Below are positions 1-14,100 of a DNA stretch of 64,000 nt, one piece after another (positions within the stretch are counted from its first letter, which is position 1; each line of letters starts with the position of its first letter). The translations under genes and the position numbers were made by a program. The stretch is taken from positions 5,745,202-5,809,201 of the forward strand of contig JAMKCF010000004.1 in assembly GCA_023634235.1 (NCBI GenBank), read 5' to 3'. The notes below the pieces were generated by a model. It made no database searches, had not been told where the DNA came from, and was given only the letters and a program-made list of their open reading frames with translations. This stretch comes from Pisaster brevispinus (Eukaryota > Echinodermata > Asteroidea > Forcipulatida > Asteriidae).

Positions 1-2178
1 AAAAATGAACCGACCATAAATTTGAAATGTGACTTCATCGAACGTATTTGGATGTTGACAAAGATTGCACTTGAAGGTTGTTAACCACAGTGGCCTTCTA
101 CACCATTTAACGTGATATTATAGAGACTTCTAATCTGTGACTCATAGTTTTCATAAGGACTAAGGACTAATGTATATCTATTGGAAAAATCGAGTGACTC
201 GCCAAACTAAGTTTGACCTAGCAACCATCTTTTATAAGTATACATTATATCAGAACAGTTTTTGAAGTTGCTTTTTAAAAAATGAGATGAATACAAGACA
301 GATAAGCAAAGGAAAAGAGTGACCAGGACTATCATAAAAAAAAAAATAAAAAAAAAACCTGAAAAAGAAGAAGAAGAAGAAAACGCGCCATGGGAATTTA
401 TGTATATCAAATAATTGTCTTGAATGTGGGATTCGAAAAAGGAAGGTCCCTGGTCACACAGTCTGATTTTTTTATTGTGTTATTGTTTTGCTTGTGTTAT
501 TGACCCACTTCATGTTCCTTAGAAACACGGTGAAAGAAATCGACCCATTTTCCTGCTAAATAGGCTAGATGTGTGCATCTCAATGAACACTATATCGGAT
601 GTTTCTCGACCAAAGCGGTCAACATTCGAAGTAGACGTAAATTTACAAACACCTAAACTACGTTGTAGCTGTTAAAAGAAATAATATACAAAATCTCATG
701 AGATTTCATTATAAAATCTGCAATACAACGGGGACAAAATATGAGACAATGGCATAGAAAATGTTCACATGTGACTGGGGTTCTGTTTCATGGATACGTT
801 TACCATATCAGGATGCTGCTTTTAAAGTCACCATTCTTCACTTTATACGCGCCATAGTCCTGGGCCCAAATCCCATCGAAATGCTTAAGCAATAAATAAA
901 TAAATAAATAAATTGCACATTGCACATGTGACATAGTGATATTTTTTTCTGGTCAGCACTGCAGCTAGCTGTTGATAGCATAAACTATTATTTTTGAGAT
1001 AGGATTCCCTATGAAGTAACATGTTTTTGAATTTCACCCCAAATTATTTGAACCCGAGAAAAGATACATGCATGAAAGGTCGGTGTCCGTTCACGAATGC
1101 TGCGGCCAGAGATACAGTTGGTATATAGGCTACTCGCCATCACCTCGCTAAATGTGGACGGATTCGACGTTCTTGTGAATTTACCGTCACAGTTTTTATG
1201 TTTGCTGTTTTCTCAACAAGTAGACTCTGCATTCAGCGGAAACTTTGACATGTGACTTTTTTGTATCTTTCTGTGTAATTAAATGTCTATAAATAAGCTC
1301 TACGTTAACAAACACCAATCTATGACCCCAGAAAGCAGCACTATATGAAATTGGGTATTACTCATAGCTTTGTGTGACGAAGTAGCCTCAAACTACGCAT
1401 GCATGCTAAGGGTATTAAGAATTGTCTGAATCAAAAACAGAAACCTACGACGGGATAACACTTGTGGATTGATCGTTGCACTGGTTATCCTACCCAAGTA
1501 CAAAAACACTTCTTTGGGAGAACACGCTCAAAGCAGTGTAGCGAGTCTAGGCATATTACTACTCTGCTGACAACCATTTACTTCGGATCCGTAGACACGA
1601 GTAGCGATCGACCCGTGGCGTTTGGAAAGTAACATCTATACCGCTTACCACAGCTGGAAGGAATGGACTTACTCTAATTATGTTCTTTCTCTTAAAACAA
1701 AAACCACCACAGTATCATCGTAGTGTTTTGAAGAGAATATTTGTAAACAAAATGTTGTGTAATCCGCCAGTTCGGTCAAGCATCTCAAAAATTCAAAAAG
1801 TCCCGTATTGAGATCTAGCCAAACAGCATACACATATCAACATTACATTGGAGTGACTCTCTAGCCAAGGGCTAGTAGCCACTCATCATGGCTGAAACCA
1901 ATCATGTCTTCCAGCTTGCTTGATGTCTTGGAATTTGTTTTGTTGAATCAAAAGGATTGATTATCTGATTTTTTAAACAATTTTGAAAGGAATTGTGTGC
2001 CACCCCTAAACATTTCACGCTATTCGAAGCAGTGCGTTGATGTGAGTGTGCCCATGGATTTCTGTGGTGAACAACAGCCGAGGTTTTAAGTTGATCTCCA
2101 CAACCTCAGTTGGCAACATATACAAAATAAACTTTCCCAGACGCTCATAAAATAACATTCATTGTATAGCCTCCTCAC
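1..2178. other. Probable CYP4 intron or 3' flank, no exon seen
   Basis: This AT-rich stretch lies just past the fifth CYP4 exon, on the 3' side of that minus-strand gene. I looked on the minus strand for a CYP4 I-helix or haem-loop exon and saw none, so the rest of the gene is probably off the left edge. It contains a short ATAA-type microsatellite (about 893-912) after a fragment of the AAGCAG palindromic repeat (about 862-890). It also contains a dispersed repeat (about 1090-1310) with a related copy near 46450-46660. Confidence 0.5.
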
Positions 2179-5100
2179 CCGAGCGTCTATCAAAATATCC
2201 AAGAGATCACGAAACGCCCTCTCTTGACCTTCCTTTGCTTGCCTCTTGACGATCACTTGCCTGGAGAAATCGAGCGCCACCTTGAGGAATTTCCGGAAGT
2301 TTTTACCGTCCGGGCTGTTGTAATAGAGGAAGTCTACGTACTGCCACATGGTGACAAAGCGCTTGAAGAATAGATTGGCTAATTTTCGGACGGCGTGAAC
2401 GTAGGTACAACTGAAGGAAAAGGAATACACATGGTTAGTGATGCGATGGGCACCCCAACCTCATTTGGGATTTTTTTCTATAAGGCCTCGGCTTGGGTTC
2501 TGGCTCCGGCTTGGACTTCGTCATTAGTTATGTAAATTGACGTGCGCAGAGCCGGAACCGAAGCCGGAGCCGAAGCCGGAGCCAGAGCCGGAGCATAATG
2601 CAAAGTTTGGTAGGGAACAGCCCCTTTGGTGTCCGAGTGAGCTGTCTTGCACACCAGTCTATGTGTAGCGCCAAGAGGACGAGGTTTGTTTAAATCACAG
2701 CAGAGCCGTCTAGAACACGAAAGAAATAGTTTCACAGTACTAATTTTAGCATTTTTATTATCATTAAAGTAGAGTTCGCAACAATTCTACCGAAGATGTC
2801 GATGTGCTTGCTGGCACACAACCGATAGAGGGCAGCATTTCTCTCGGCAAGTGAGTTTGGCCGTGTCCGAACTTCGGCGCTTGCTTGGTTGCAGATGTAA
2901 CGTTGAGGGATATAATGCATGCAATAGAAGCGATAAAGCCATGGCCGCAGCCAAAGCCGTCCCTTCGACGTAGCCAAGGCTTTTCAATCATGATAAACAA
3001 ATCCGTCCGTATTTCAGTAACACTTTTGCCCCCGCCCCATCCGTCCCATTCTGAAACTTGTTTTAAACACGACTGGCTTTTGAGAACTTTTTGGAATTCA
3101 AGACAAGCCAGCAGGGACCTTTTTCACATTCACAATAGAACGCCTGCTGATGGTGGATCTGGGGTATAAGGACACGTGAAGCCAGACCTAAGACCGCCCT
3201 TCTTTGTCTTACCCCTTAGTTTGGCAATGGCTGTCATAGCTGTAAATGGATTTAAGCAGGTTGTCTAGAGTCAGCAAGCCCATGTGGTCGTACACGTTGA
3301 CCGTAGTTTGCTCTCCTTGGCAAAGCTCTTTCCATTTGTTCTTGGAAATTGAAAAAACAAAACAAAACAAAAACAGGTTACTAACAACCCGAATAAAATG
3401 AGAATACAATGTTGGATTATTGACAGGGCTAGAACAATGGGAATCGAACTCATTTCACTACAGCCATAAAAGCCTACACACTCTTCAAATTATGTAGATG
3501 TATTCCACAAAAATGACATCCTTGGAGGAAAGAGAACCAGGGGCTAATTTCACAAAGAGCCAATATTGATCTTAACTGTGTATCAATCTTAATTGCTAAG
3601 CAAAACGTGACGTCATAATATAAATCACCATGCCATATAGGCAACTCATCTCAAGACGCCGATCTTAAAGCTTTGTGAAATTGAGCCCCTGCATAATGAT
3701 TTTCTTGGCAATGGATTGTACTTTTGAAATTCTTCTTGAAAACAAGCCTTTATTTATTTTCATTTCATTTTCTATCCTTATGTTGTGCATAATTCAGTCG
3801 TGCTATCATTGTACCTACCATTTGGTAATCTTCATAAGCACTGTGGGCTATAATAATATGCACGACTAAACTATTTCTCTTCAAATTTACTTGTGGAAAC
3901 AATAACCGACAATAATGTGACAATTATTACCACCAGAGTGTGCGCGCACTCGCTGAAGATGGATACGTGCGGTCGGAGGCCACTGTAGTGAAATGCCGGC
4001 GCCACCAGCCGTCGGTTACGGGCCCAATGCTCGCCGGAACTTGCCACTAAACCGTCCCCAATCCACTCTCGAAGAAATCTCATCACTGACTCTTGCTTTG
4101 GTTCTGGTTGGAGGGAAGCGGAAACAAGAAACACAGGTATAAGGGTAGACGCCGGTTTTTTTTTTAAAAGTATTTAATCTCGGTTTAGGTGTCAACGCCA
4201 CCTGAGGTTTCACCTGTGATGTCTTAAAAGTACTATAATTTTTATAACAAAAACCGTAAAAAATAAAACACGCACAGCAATATAATATAAACACACTTTA
4301 AATTTGTATACATGTATAGCCCAAGCAAAAAACTTGTGAAATTTAACATTGACTCCAAATTAAATCTTAGGACAAGGATGCGTATTTTTTAAAACCAGGT
4401 TTAAATTTGTATTGTAACATGATCACACTTTGCTTAGCAGTTAATACTGATAGTACACAGTCAATATCAATCTTAACTCTTCGTGACATAGACCCGTACA
4501 TGTTGTTCAATGATAACATGAACGTCAGTTGGGCAAAATTCTTATTGTTCACATGTAACCGGAAACGGAGGTCAAGTCTTATTCTGTTTTTGTCGCTGCC
4601 GCTGCCGCTAGCTGTTGCCGCCGCTGTCGCTGCCGAATGATAGTTGTACACAGTGCCACATAATTATAGAACACCACATTGTATTTTTTCTCATATCTAT
4701 CATAGCTCCAGCTTGAAGCTCTTAGACGTTCCCTGTGCTCATAATGTATTATTTAAATAAACTAGGCATTTCTAAACAAAACCGAAAACAAACATCAAAC
4801 ATACCGAAACCAACCAACCAACCAAACAAACAAACAAAGGTAAAAACAAACACCACTACAACCCCCGCATCAGCACATTCCTTTACCATTTTTATTGGCG
4901 ATGGATTTGACGGTATCTGGATTAAAGACAACCACGCCGGGCATGAACGGCCCCAGCCAAAACTGCATGACGTCATCAACCTCTTCATAGTCAAAATGGA
5001 ACTCCCTGATCATCCCGTTGTGACCCTTGGTGTACTGTTGGATAAATCAAAATATGTATACAGTCAGTTGAACATCTTTGAAATGTTTGGGAAAAGTGCG

Positions 5101-8100
5101 TGCTACAGATAACCTCATAGTTCATACTTCATTGATTGTTGGCAACCGTCACAAAGCTTTTCTATATAACACTTTTTTAGAGAAAGGAACACATTCGACT
5201 TGTTGACATGTCGTTTAATGTTTGTTGCGGCGGTGGTGCTACGGCTCTCAACGCGACTAAACGCTCGCGAGACTGCTGCTTCCGGGGATCCCTGCCCTCG
5301 AGACTTCACTGCAACAACTGGGGGTGTTAAATTGATTCTTTTCTATATCTATGAGACAACACCGACAAGACGTGGTACTTATTATTCCAAATAATATATC
5401 GTTGGTGAAAATTACACCGTGTCTGTGTTGTCACATATAGATACTAAGACAATCAATTTAACACCGGAGTTTTCGCAGTGTACGGCCCCAGTGAATGGGG
5501 GCAGTAGTTAAATGGGTCTGTAGACTAGCAAGAGAGTATATTCGCGCGAGGGCCGTTACCGCAACAAAAATGCATCGACTTGTTCACACGACTAGGAATG
5601 AATGGGGGAGAACTTTGAGGAATAATATTCGTACAAATAAGTTCTTTTCCGGAAATAAATACACAAAGAACTCTCTACGAGACAATGGAGAGTTACATTG
5701 TATTGTCTTCGTCTGGTAATCAGGGTACACGGCTCAAATCCATGTCATGACAGGTTAGTGCATTTGCCTTTGAGGACAACCAGTATTATATAAATTTTAA
5801 AAAATCTACATGAATTTAATTTGAACCATTTTGGTAACAATTTATTACAAAAACTTCTCGTTGAAGTTGACAAAACAGTATACGAGACATTCAGGTAATA
5901 GTAAACACTTCATATCAGTAGCAACAGTACAACATGAAAACATTTGTTTTTCACCGCCAGTATTCGTCCAATTGACCGTAACTCACTATCCCCAAGAAAA
6001 TAATGTGAATATTGAAATGTGGATAGTTTTTTTGTTTTGTTGAAAAATGCCCGGAACTGGTTGCCTGTCAATTGCCCCGTGTGACATGGCCTTTAGATGT
6101 TATTGGCGTGGTGCCAGTGGTGCTCGAACCATGGATGCAAGAAACCAAGTATTGCCACCAAAAAAAGAAAAGAAAAAAAAGACAAAACTTTGTCCCCCGA
6201 GAAATAATGTAAAAACTTGTACAACCAAGGGATTAGGGACTCCCTTGGGCAATGGAGCTGGGAACGGCATGTCAGAGTGTTTGGATTAAGTATTAAGCCA
6301 CCCATCATAAAAGGGATCGTCAATGGGGTGCAGAACAGCCCTAAGGGTAACGGAAGAGGGTATGGGCTTTTTAATCCCTTGTTGGCAATTTCCACAATCA
6401 ATAATACCTTGACGGCCTTGAACTTAAACATTACGGGGGGAGAACCAAGTGTCACTGCCCCGGGGTAAGACTTGTACCCACCGTGAACTTGTCCGAGAAT
6501 TTCGGGTTCGTTTTCTCTTGAAAACATCCAATTAATTAGCCGAATCTGAGTATGAATTTGGCAGACAATTGCACAAAATTCAGCATCCCATACAGTCTAG
6601 TGGTAAAAATCCGGCGTTTTCACCTCCGTGGCCCGGGGTTCGATTCTCGGTGTAGGAAGTTCTAAAAGACTCTAACGATCTTTTTTTTTTAAACCTAGTT
6701 TTGAAGTCCATTTAAATTCAAAATAATTGATATGGTCAATGTGGGGCTCAAACCCACGACCTTCGCGTTATGCACGACGCTCTACCGACTGAGCTAACCG
6801 ACAGAAACAGTTATCCAGAAACAATTATTTAGTCCGTTGAAAGGTCGTCTTTCAGTAAAAGAATCTTGTTTTGTATCACTCTATACTTTGTAACAGTTCT
6901 TTTAAAAAACATATGTTGTGGAAAATAATACACACAGATTTAAGATATTGTAAAAATTTAATATAAAGTTTGTATTTGTAACCCTCATGTTATTCAAAGG
7001 TAGAAAATCGACAACATTTCAAATGTCGATGCAACGTTTTGAAACAAAAAATTCAACCATCCCATATGGTCTAGTGGTTAGGATCCGGCGCTCTCACCGC
7101 CGTGGCCCGGGTTCGATTCCCGGTGTGGGAAGTTGTTTAACTTTTGTGCATTTTTTCTCAAAAATTATAAACTATAAGGTTCACCACAAACTTTTTTTTT
7201 GGTCAGTGTGGGGCTCGAACCCACGACCTTCGCGTTATCAGCACGACGCTCTACCGACTGAGCTAACCGACCGACAACATTGTTATCAATAAAGTTTCTT
7301 CTTGGTGGTTTCTCTTGAACTAAATGAGTAAAGATTCTGCCAAAATTGTACCTGGCCTTTTCAACTTGATGTCGTTGCCGCATTTTGAAAAAATAAATGT
7401 TAAGAACAAATAGAACACATGCATCCCATATGGTCTAGTGGTTAGGATCCGGCGTTTTCACCGCCGTGGCCCGGGTTCGATTCCCGGTGTGGGAAGGTCT
7501 TATGTATCTTTTCGTTCCAATCAATAAAAATCTACCAATGTTTTTTGTTTTGGTTAGAGTGGGGCTCGTACCCAGTTACATCCTTCGCGTTATCAGCACG
7601 ACGCTTTACCGACTGAGCTAACCGACCAACAGCATAGATAACAATAAAGTTTCTTCTTGGTGGATTCTCCTGGCCTAAATGAGTTAATATCCAGCCAGAA
7701 TTATGCCTGGTCTTTTCAATTTGATGTCGTTGCCGCATTTTGAACAAATACATTTTAAGAACAAATATAACACAAGCATCCCATATGGTCTAGTGGTTAG
7801 GATCCGGCGTTTTCACCGCCGTGGCCCGGGTTCGATTCCCGGTTTGGGAAGGTCTTTAGCTTCTATATAATTTTTTCCCAAGAAATAAAACCTGCCACAA
7901 AAAGTTTGTTTGGTCAGTGTGGGGCTCGAACCTACGACCTTCGCGTTATCAACACGACGTTCTACCTGGTCTTTTCAGTACGACGCTCTACCGACTAAGC
8001 TAGCCGACCCAGACAAACAAATGACAACAAGTGTTTTGACGATTACTAGTAACCCAGAAACAATCATTTTAGTCCAATTTAAGTGCGTCTTTTAGTGAAA

Positions 8101-11100
8101 GAATCTTGTTTTGTTATCACTCTTTTTGTAATACTTCTTTAAAAAATCATTTTCTGAAATACACACAGATGTCAGATACTGCAATGTGTACTGTATGTGT
8201 AATTATCATGTTGTTTACTTGGTGAACATCGACAACACGAGACGAACATCCCAAGAACAGGCAAAATATTTTCATGGCAAATTCAACAAAGATTTATACG
8301 TAGCCTTTTTAACTTCATGTCGATGCAATATTTTGAAACGATAATTTGAAAACAGAAAAATACAAGCATCCCATATGGTCTAGTGGTTAGGATCCGGCGC
8401 TCTCACCGCCGTGGCCCGGGTTCGATTCCCGGTGTGGGAAAGTCTTCTGCTTTTTAACACATTTCTTGCAAAATGCAAATCACTAACGCGAAAAGGTCCA
8501 ATAATTTTCAACACCACCCAAGGCACAGTCTAAGGGTCAGGATCCAGCGTTTTACCGTCTTTGGGGTTGTACACTATTTTGTTTTCAAAATGTCTTTTAA
8601 CCCTGATTGAATATTTTTTTTTATTGTGTTGATTGACAACCGTGTGGAGCCTGTGAACAGATGAATTCACTCAAACCACGCAAGATATTAAGCATCACAT
8701 TATGTCTTACACTCTAAAATCTTCCGGGTGAGAATTGACCCCGGCTCCAGAGCCCAGTGGCGTGGCCCATTTCAGGGTCAAACTGACAAGAAAAATTGGT
8801 TTTGAAAATGTGATTTTAACGCGGTTTCTTGCTTCGGTTCAACCCATTTCTGGGTAATTTTTTCCACAGACTCCGGGTCAGCCTGACCAGAAATGGGTCC
8901 GGCCACACTGGACCAGAAAACAGGGTCAACTCTGACCCGGGGATTTTAGTGGTTACAATCCGGCAATCAAACCACCATGACACGGGTTCGATTCCTGGTG
9001 TAGGGAGATCTTATACCTTTTGAATTTAACAAATAGATAAGAAAACAATCACACTAGAAAAGTATAATATTGTTTCACTGTTACGTGATCCCATATGGTC
9101 TAGTGGTTAGGATCCGGCGTTTTCACCGCCGTGGCCCGGGTTCGATTCCCGGTGTGGGAAGGTGTGTGTGTGTACATTTTATCTTTTCAAGAAATAAAAC
9201 CTACCACAAAAATTCTTTTCTGGTCAGTGTGGGGCTCGAACCCACGACCTTCGCGTTATCAGCACGACGCTCTACCGACTGAGCTAACCGACCAAGACAA
9301 ACAAACATGAACAAGTGTTTTGATGATTAATTGACATTTACAAATAATCCAGAAACAATCATTTTAATCCGTTCAAAGGTCGTCTTTCAGAGAAAGAATC
9401 TTGTTTTGTTATTACTCTGTATTTTTTTATATTTTTATAAACATTCATTTTGTGAAGTACACTCAGATTTTAGATATTGACAGTTTTTAACACTACGTTT
9501 GTGTGTGTAATCACACTAGGAGAACATCGACAACATTTCAAATGTCGATGCAACATTTTTAAACGAACATCTTAAGAACAAATGAATTGCAGGCATTCCA
9601 TATGGTCTAGTGGTTATTTTTTTCCTCTATCAATCTTGCAAATGACGAAAACACGTGTCCAAGTGAGAAAAAAAAACATCAACAAAACAACGACAAAAGC
9701 AAACAAGAACAACAAAACCAAGAAGAGAAGCCATATGGTATACTCATCCGGCGCTCACCACGGTGGTCTAGGTTCGATTACCGGTGTGGGAAATTTTGAA
9801 AATAAATACTAGTTAAGAAGAACAAGGCATACTACGAAAGTCCTATAATATATATTGCTAAAATCTTAAAGCTTTTGAACTTAAGAAATATATAAGAAAA
9901 AGGCACACTAGAAAAGGCCAATGTCGCTTCTAACGTGCTCCCATATGGTCTAGTGGTTAGGATCCGGCCCTCTAACCGCCGTGGCCCGGGTTCGATTCCC
10001 GGTGTGGGAAAGTCTTCAGTTTTTCAAAATGCAAACGTTAATGACGGAAAAGGGTCCAATATTTTTTTTAACAACCCAAAGCACGAGATCACGTGGTCTA
10101 GTGGTCCGTATCCGGCGCTTTCACCGAAGGTCCATAGGTTTGTTCACTTATATTATTCAACAATTATTTTAGCCAGGGTTGATTATGTTTCACTGTATTG
10201 GTTTATAACTTTTTGGCATGTGGAGTCTGGCAGAGATGAATTCGCTCACACCAAGCAAGAATTTAAGCATCCCGTAAGGTCTTATACTCTAAATACTTCC
10301 GGGTCAAAATTGACACGGATTCCGGATCCAAGGAGGGCTGACCCAATTCCTTGGTCAGGCTGACACGGACAATCGTTTCAAAAAATGTGATTTTTAACTC
10401 GGATTTTGCGTCAGTTCTACCCATTTCTGGGTGATTTTGCCACAAATTCCATGAGATATGGGTCCGGCCACACGGGACCAGGATTTGAGGTCAATTCTGA
10501 TCCGTGAGCTAGTAGAATGTATCAGTTGTTGCAATCCGGCAATCTAACCACCGTGGCCTGGGTTCGATTCCTGGTGTGTGAAGATCTTATAGCTTTTGAA
10601 CTTAACACATAGATAGAAAAGTCTAAAATTGTTTCTACTAACGTGATCCCATATGGTCTAGTGGTTAGGATCCGGCGTTTTCACCGCCGTGGCCCGAGTT
10701 CGATTCCCGGTGGTGGGAATTTTTTTGTGTATTTTTCCAAAAATTAAAACTAGAAGATTCACCACAAAAAATTGTTTTGGTCAGTGTGGGGCTCGAACCC
10801 ACGACCTTCGCGTTATCAGCACGACGCTCTATCGACTGAGCTAACAGACCGACAGCATCGCTGTTTCTTCTCGGTGGTTTCTCCTGGCCTCAATGAGTAC
10901 AATTCCGGCCAGAATTGTACCTGAGTTTTTTTAAATTCGAGTCGATGCGGCATTTTTAAAACGAACATCTTATGATTAAACAGAATACAAGCATCCCATA
11001 TAAGGGTCTAGTGGTTAGGATCCGTCGCTCTCGCTGCCGTGGCCCGGGTTCGATTCCCGGTGTGGGAAGGTCTTAAGTTGTTTAAATATCCTTATGGAAG

Positions 11101-14100
11101 AAAAAATAGTAGTGCACACGGAAAGGGTCCAATCTTTTTCGAAAAAATAAAACTCAAGGTACGATATATCCAGGAGTAATTGTTTTTGTATCACCTTTGA
11201 AGAGTTGAAATAAAGAGAGTATTAACGGTACCCCGCTCAAGAGAAAAAAAGCACTTGAAAACCTCTAAGCGATTATCAAAGTGAACTCACTGCGACTTAG
11301 CAACTTTATCCTTTAGTCATATTTGTGAGCTACATGCCTACTGTGGAGTCTCAATTGAAACACAAACAAATGTATTCTTTTTGTTGTGTTTTATCTGACA
11401 TGGGGGTCACATATTTTATCTCTTGGGTGGGAAAAGTTTGACTTTGTTTGGTATAGTTTTGTCTGTTATTTGCATGATGGAACCATAAAAGCCTGAGGAG
11501 CTTGAGTCAAGAGTCAAGTTTACATGTTACACACACTGACAACGGCAGGTATAGGTGATGGGATTGTGCTTTTGATGATGCAAGCATGAAGGTTGGCACA
11601 AAGAGTAAGTCACGAGAAAGATGTTTTGCTGTAGGGCCATCGCAGTTTTGTCTTTTGACATAGTATTTGGTATAATAACAAGCAATAGCAGCCATATTGC
11701 AAAAGTTGAAAAATGCTTGTTGTTCTACCAGGACTAAAATGTGAGATGGGACTTTAACCAAATATATTTCTCATGACAAACTACGACTGAGTGTCGAATT
11801 CCATGTTTGTATCATCAAGGCAGACTTCCCCAAAATATTTCTCTGCCCCACTATAATATTTTGTAACAAATTTTTACCATGGATCTTTTCTGGAAAGTTA
11901 TGAAAACCTGACATTTCGTCTGCTCAGAACTATAAGGTCATTGGTGCAATTTGTATTTGGTTTCATAAAATTGCTTTTGCATATTTTGGAGTTCCTGGTA
12001 AAATGGTGCTTATTGATCAAGAGTGATTTTCAAAGTATTTGTTTGGGAAAAGAAACATTCATTTTCTTACTCAAACATGCATTTGTTGATTTTGATTTTT
12101 TTCCCTACAAATTCATGTGCATTTTCCATTTAAGGACCTATTAATCATTACGGTTTGTGGTATTGTATGTGCTGTTCTTGTGAAATGTTATTTCAGCGTC
12201 ATTTGCAATGGACGCACATTCAGCAGCACAACTTGCAAGCTGTCCGTCCACCAAATCACACAAACAATATTAATAATACAAACAAACAAGAAATGATCAA
12301 CAACCTGACAAAATACCACAGCCAGGCATCGCCCACGCACAAAAAAAAACCCCAAACAAACGAACAGTGATTTCACACCAAGAATCGAACCCAAGCCATA
12401 TCGCTAGGGGAAGGTACTTGTTGCATTTTATTTTCAAAATGTTTTAAATATATATTTATCAAACTAATGAGGTCATCAGGTACAAGAGGACGTTTAATTG
12501 AGTTTTCCCGATCCGAGGATTTCGGAAGAAAGCTAATTTTTGAGTTTTTCCGTCATTGACGTTTGAGTTTTGCAAGAAAAAATGTTTGAAAACTTAAAAA
12601 TTTCCCACACCGGGAATCGAACCCGGGCCACGGCGGTGAGAGCGCCGGATCCTAACCACTAGACCATATGGGATGCTTGCACTTTTACATCAACATCAAG
12701 TATCTTGCTCATAACTTTAATTTAAAGTATACTTTAGTCTGGATGCCTGCATTCTAGTGTTCTTGGGATTCTCTTACAAAATGTTGCATCGACAAATACA
12801 AATCTTGCTGAAACCACGAAGAGGAAAACTATCTTAGTGATGCTGTCGGTCGGTTAGCTCAGTCGGTAGAGCGTCGTGCTGATAACGCGAAGGTCGTGGG
12901 TTTGAAACTCATACTTACCAAGAAAATTGTTCAAAAACATATTTTATATGGTAAACCTAGTAGTTTTCAATTTTTGAAAAAATTGTTCAGAAGCTGAGGA
13001 CCTTCCCACACCGGGAATCGAACCCGGGCCACGGCGGTGAGAGCGCCGGATCCTAACCACTAGACCATATGGGATGCTTGCACTTTTACATCACATCAAG
13101 TATCTTGCTCATAACTTTAATTTAAAGTATACTTTAGTCTGGATACCTGCATTCTAGTGTTCTTGGATTCTCTTACAAAATGTTGCATCGACAAATACAA
13201 ATCTTGCTGAAACCACGAAGATGAACACTATCTTAGTAATGCTGTCGGTCGGTTAGCTTAGTTGGTGGAGCGTCGTGCTGATAACGCGAAGGTCATGGGT
13301 TGGAAACCCATACTTACCAAGAAAATTGTTCAAAAACATATTTTATATGGTAAACCTAGTAGTTTTCAATTTTTGAAAAAATTGTTCAGAAGCTGAGGAC
13401 CTTCCCACACCGGGAATCGAACCCGGGCCACGGCGGTGAAAACGCCGGATCCTAACCACTAGACCATATGGGATGCTGTGTTTTTGTGTTTGAGAATTAT
13501 CATTTTCAAAACTCTGCATGTACATGAAATTGAAAAGCCATGTTCGAGTTGTACTTTGGGAGAATCCGGTTGAGAAAAGTAGCATTTGTTGAAACACTGT
13601 CGGTCGGTTAGCTCAGTCGGTAGAGCGTCGTGCTGATAACGCGAAGGTCGTGGGTTCGAGCCCCACACTGACCAGGAATAACGTTTTACATTGAAGGTTT
13701 ATTTTGTTACATTTGTTTGACCTAGAAAAAAAAAACATATTTCAAACCCTTTCCATTTGACAAAAATGCCTGAACCACAAGACCCTTCCTGACAGTTCAA
13801 ATGTTCCTAGGTTTAATTTGCATTAAACTATTATAATGTGTGCTTTCGTTTTCATAATATGATGGTAATGCAGCTGACGCTTCCAGGCGAGGAAATTAAC
13901 AGTAACAATGTTCCCTTTTTGTATAAAACCAAGCGAGTAGTTGTCCCCTTTGTTGGTGTCCCTCCTTCATTTTGGGAGCCTAAAGCCATCTCCTCACAAT
14001 AGAATTACAAATGACAGATGATCTTTGAGATTTAAAAGGGGATAAAAGGAGCTTCATTCGTACCTCGGGGATGTCTCCCATGAACCAGCTCCCGTTGGGG

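Larger units (their letters stand above)
12602..13404. repeat. Tandem duplication of a Glu-spacer-Ile unit, about 401 bp
   Basis: 12602-13002 and 13003-13401 are near-identical successive copies: tRNA-Glu(-), a spacer with CACTTTTACATCA and GTATCTTGCTCATAAC, then tRNA-Ile(+). They differ by a few substitutions and small indels. This is direct evidence of recent segmental amplification of the tRNA pair. Confidence 0.85.

Noticed and set aside
6093..6527. 144-residue minus-strand ORF
   Set aside because: Low-complexity lysine/phenylalanine-rich reading within CYP4 intron 1 next to decayed tRNAs; no motif or splice match.
6987..10363. Conserved-looking peptides YGLVVRIR...GPGSIPGVG and LAQSVERRADNAKVVGSSP
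   Set aside because: These are conceptual translations of tRNA-Glu and tRNA-Ile genes, a common source of false protein entries.
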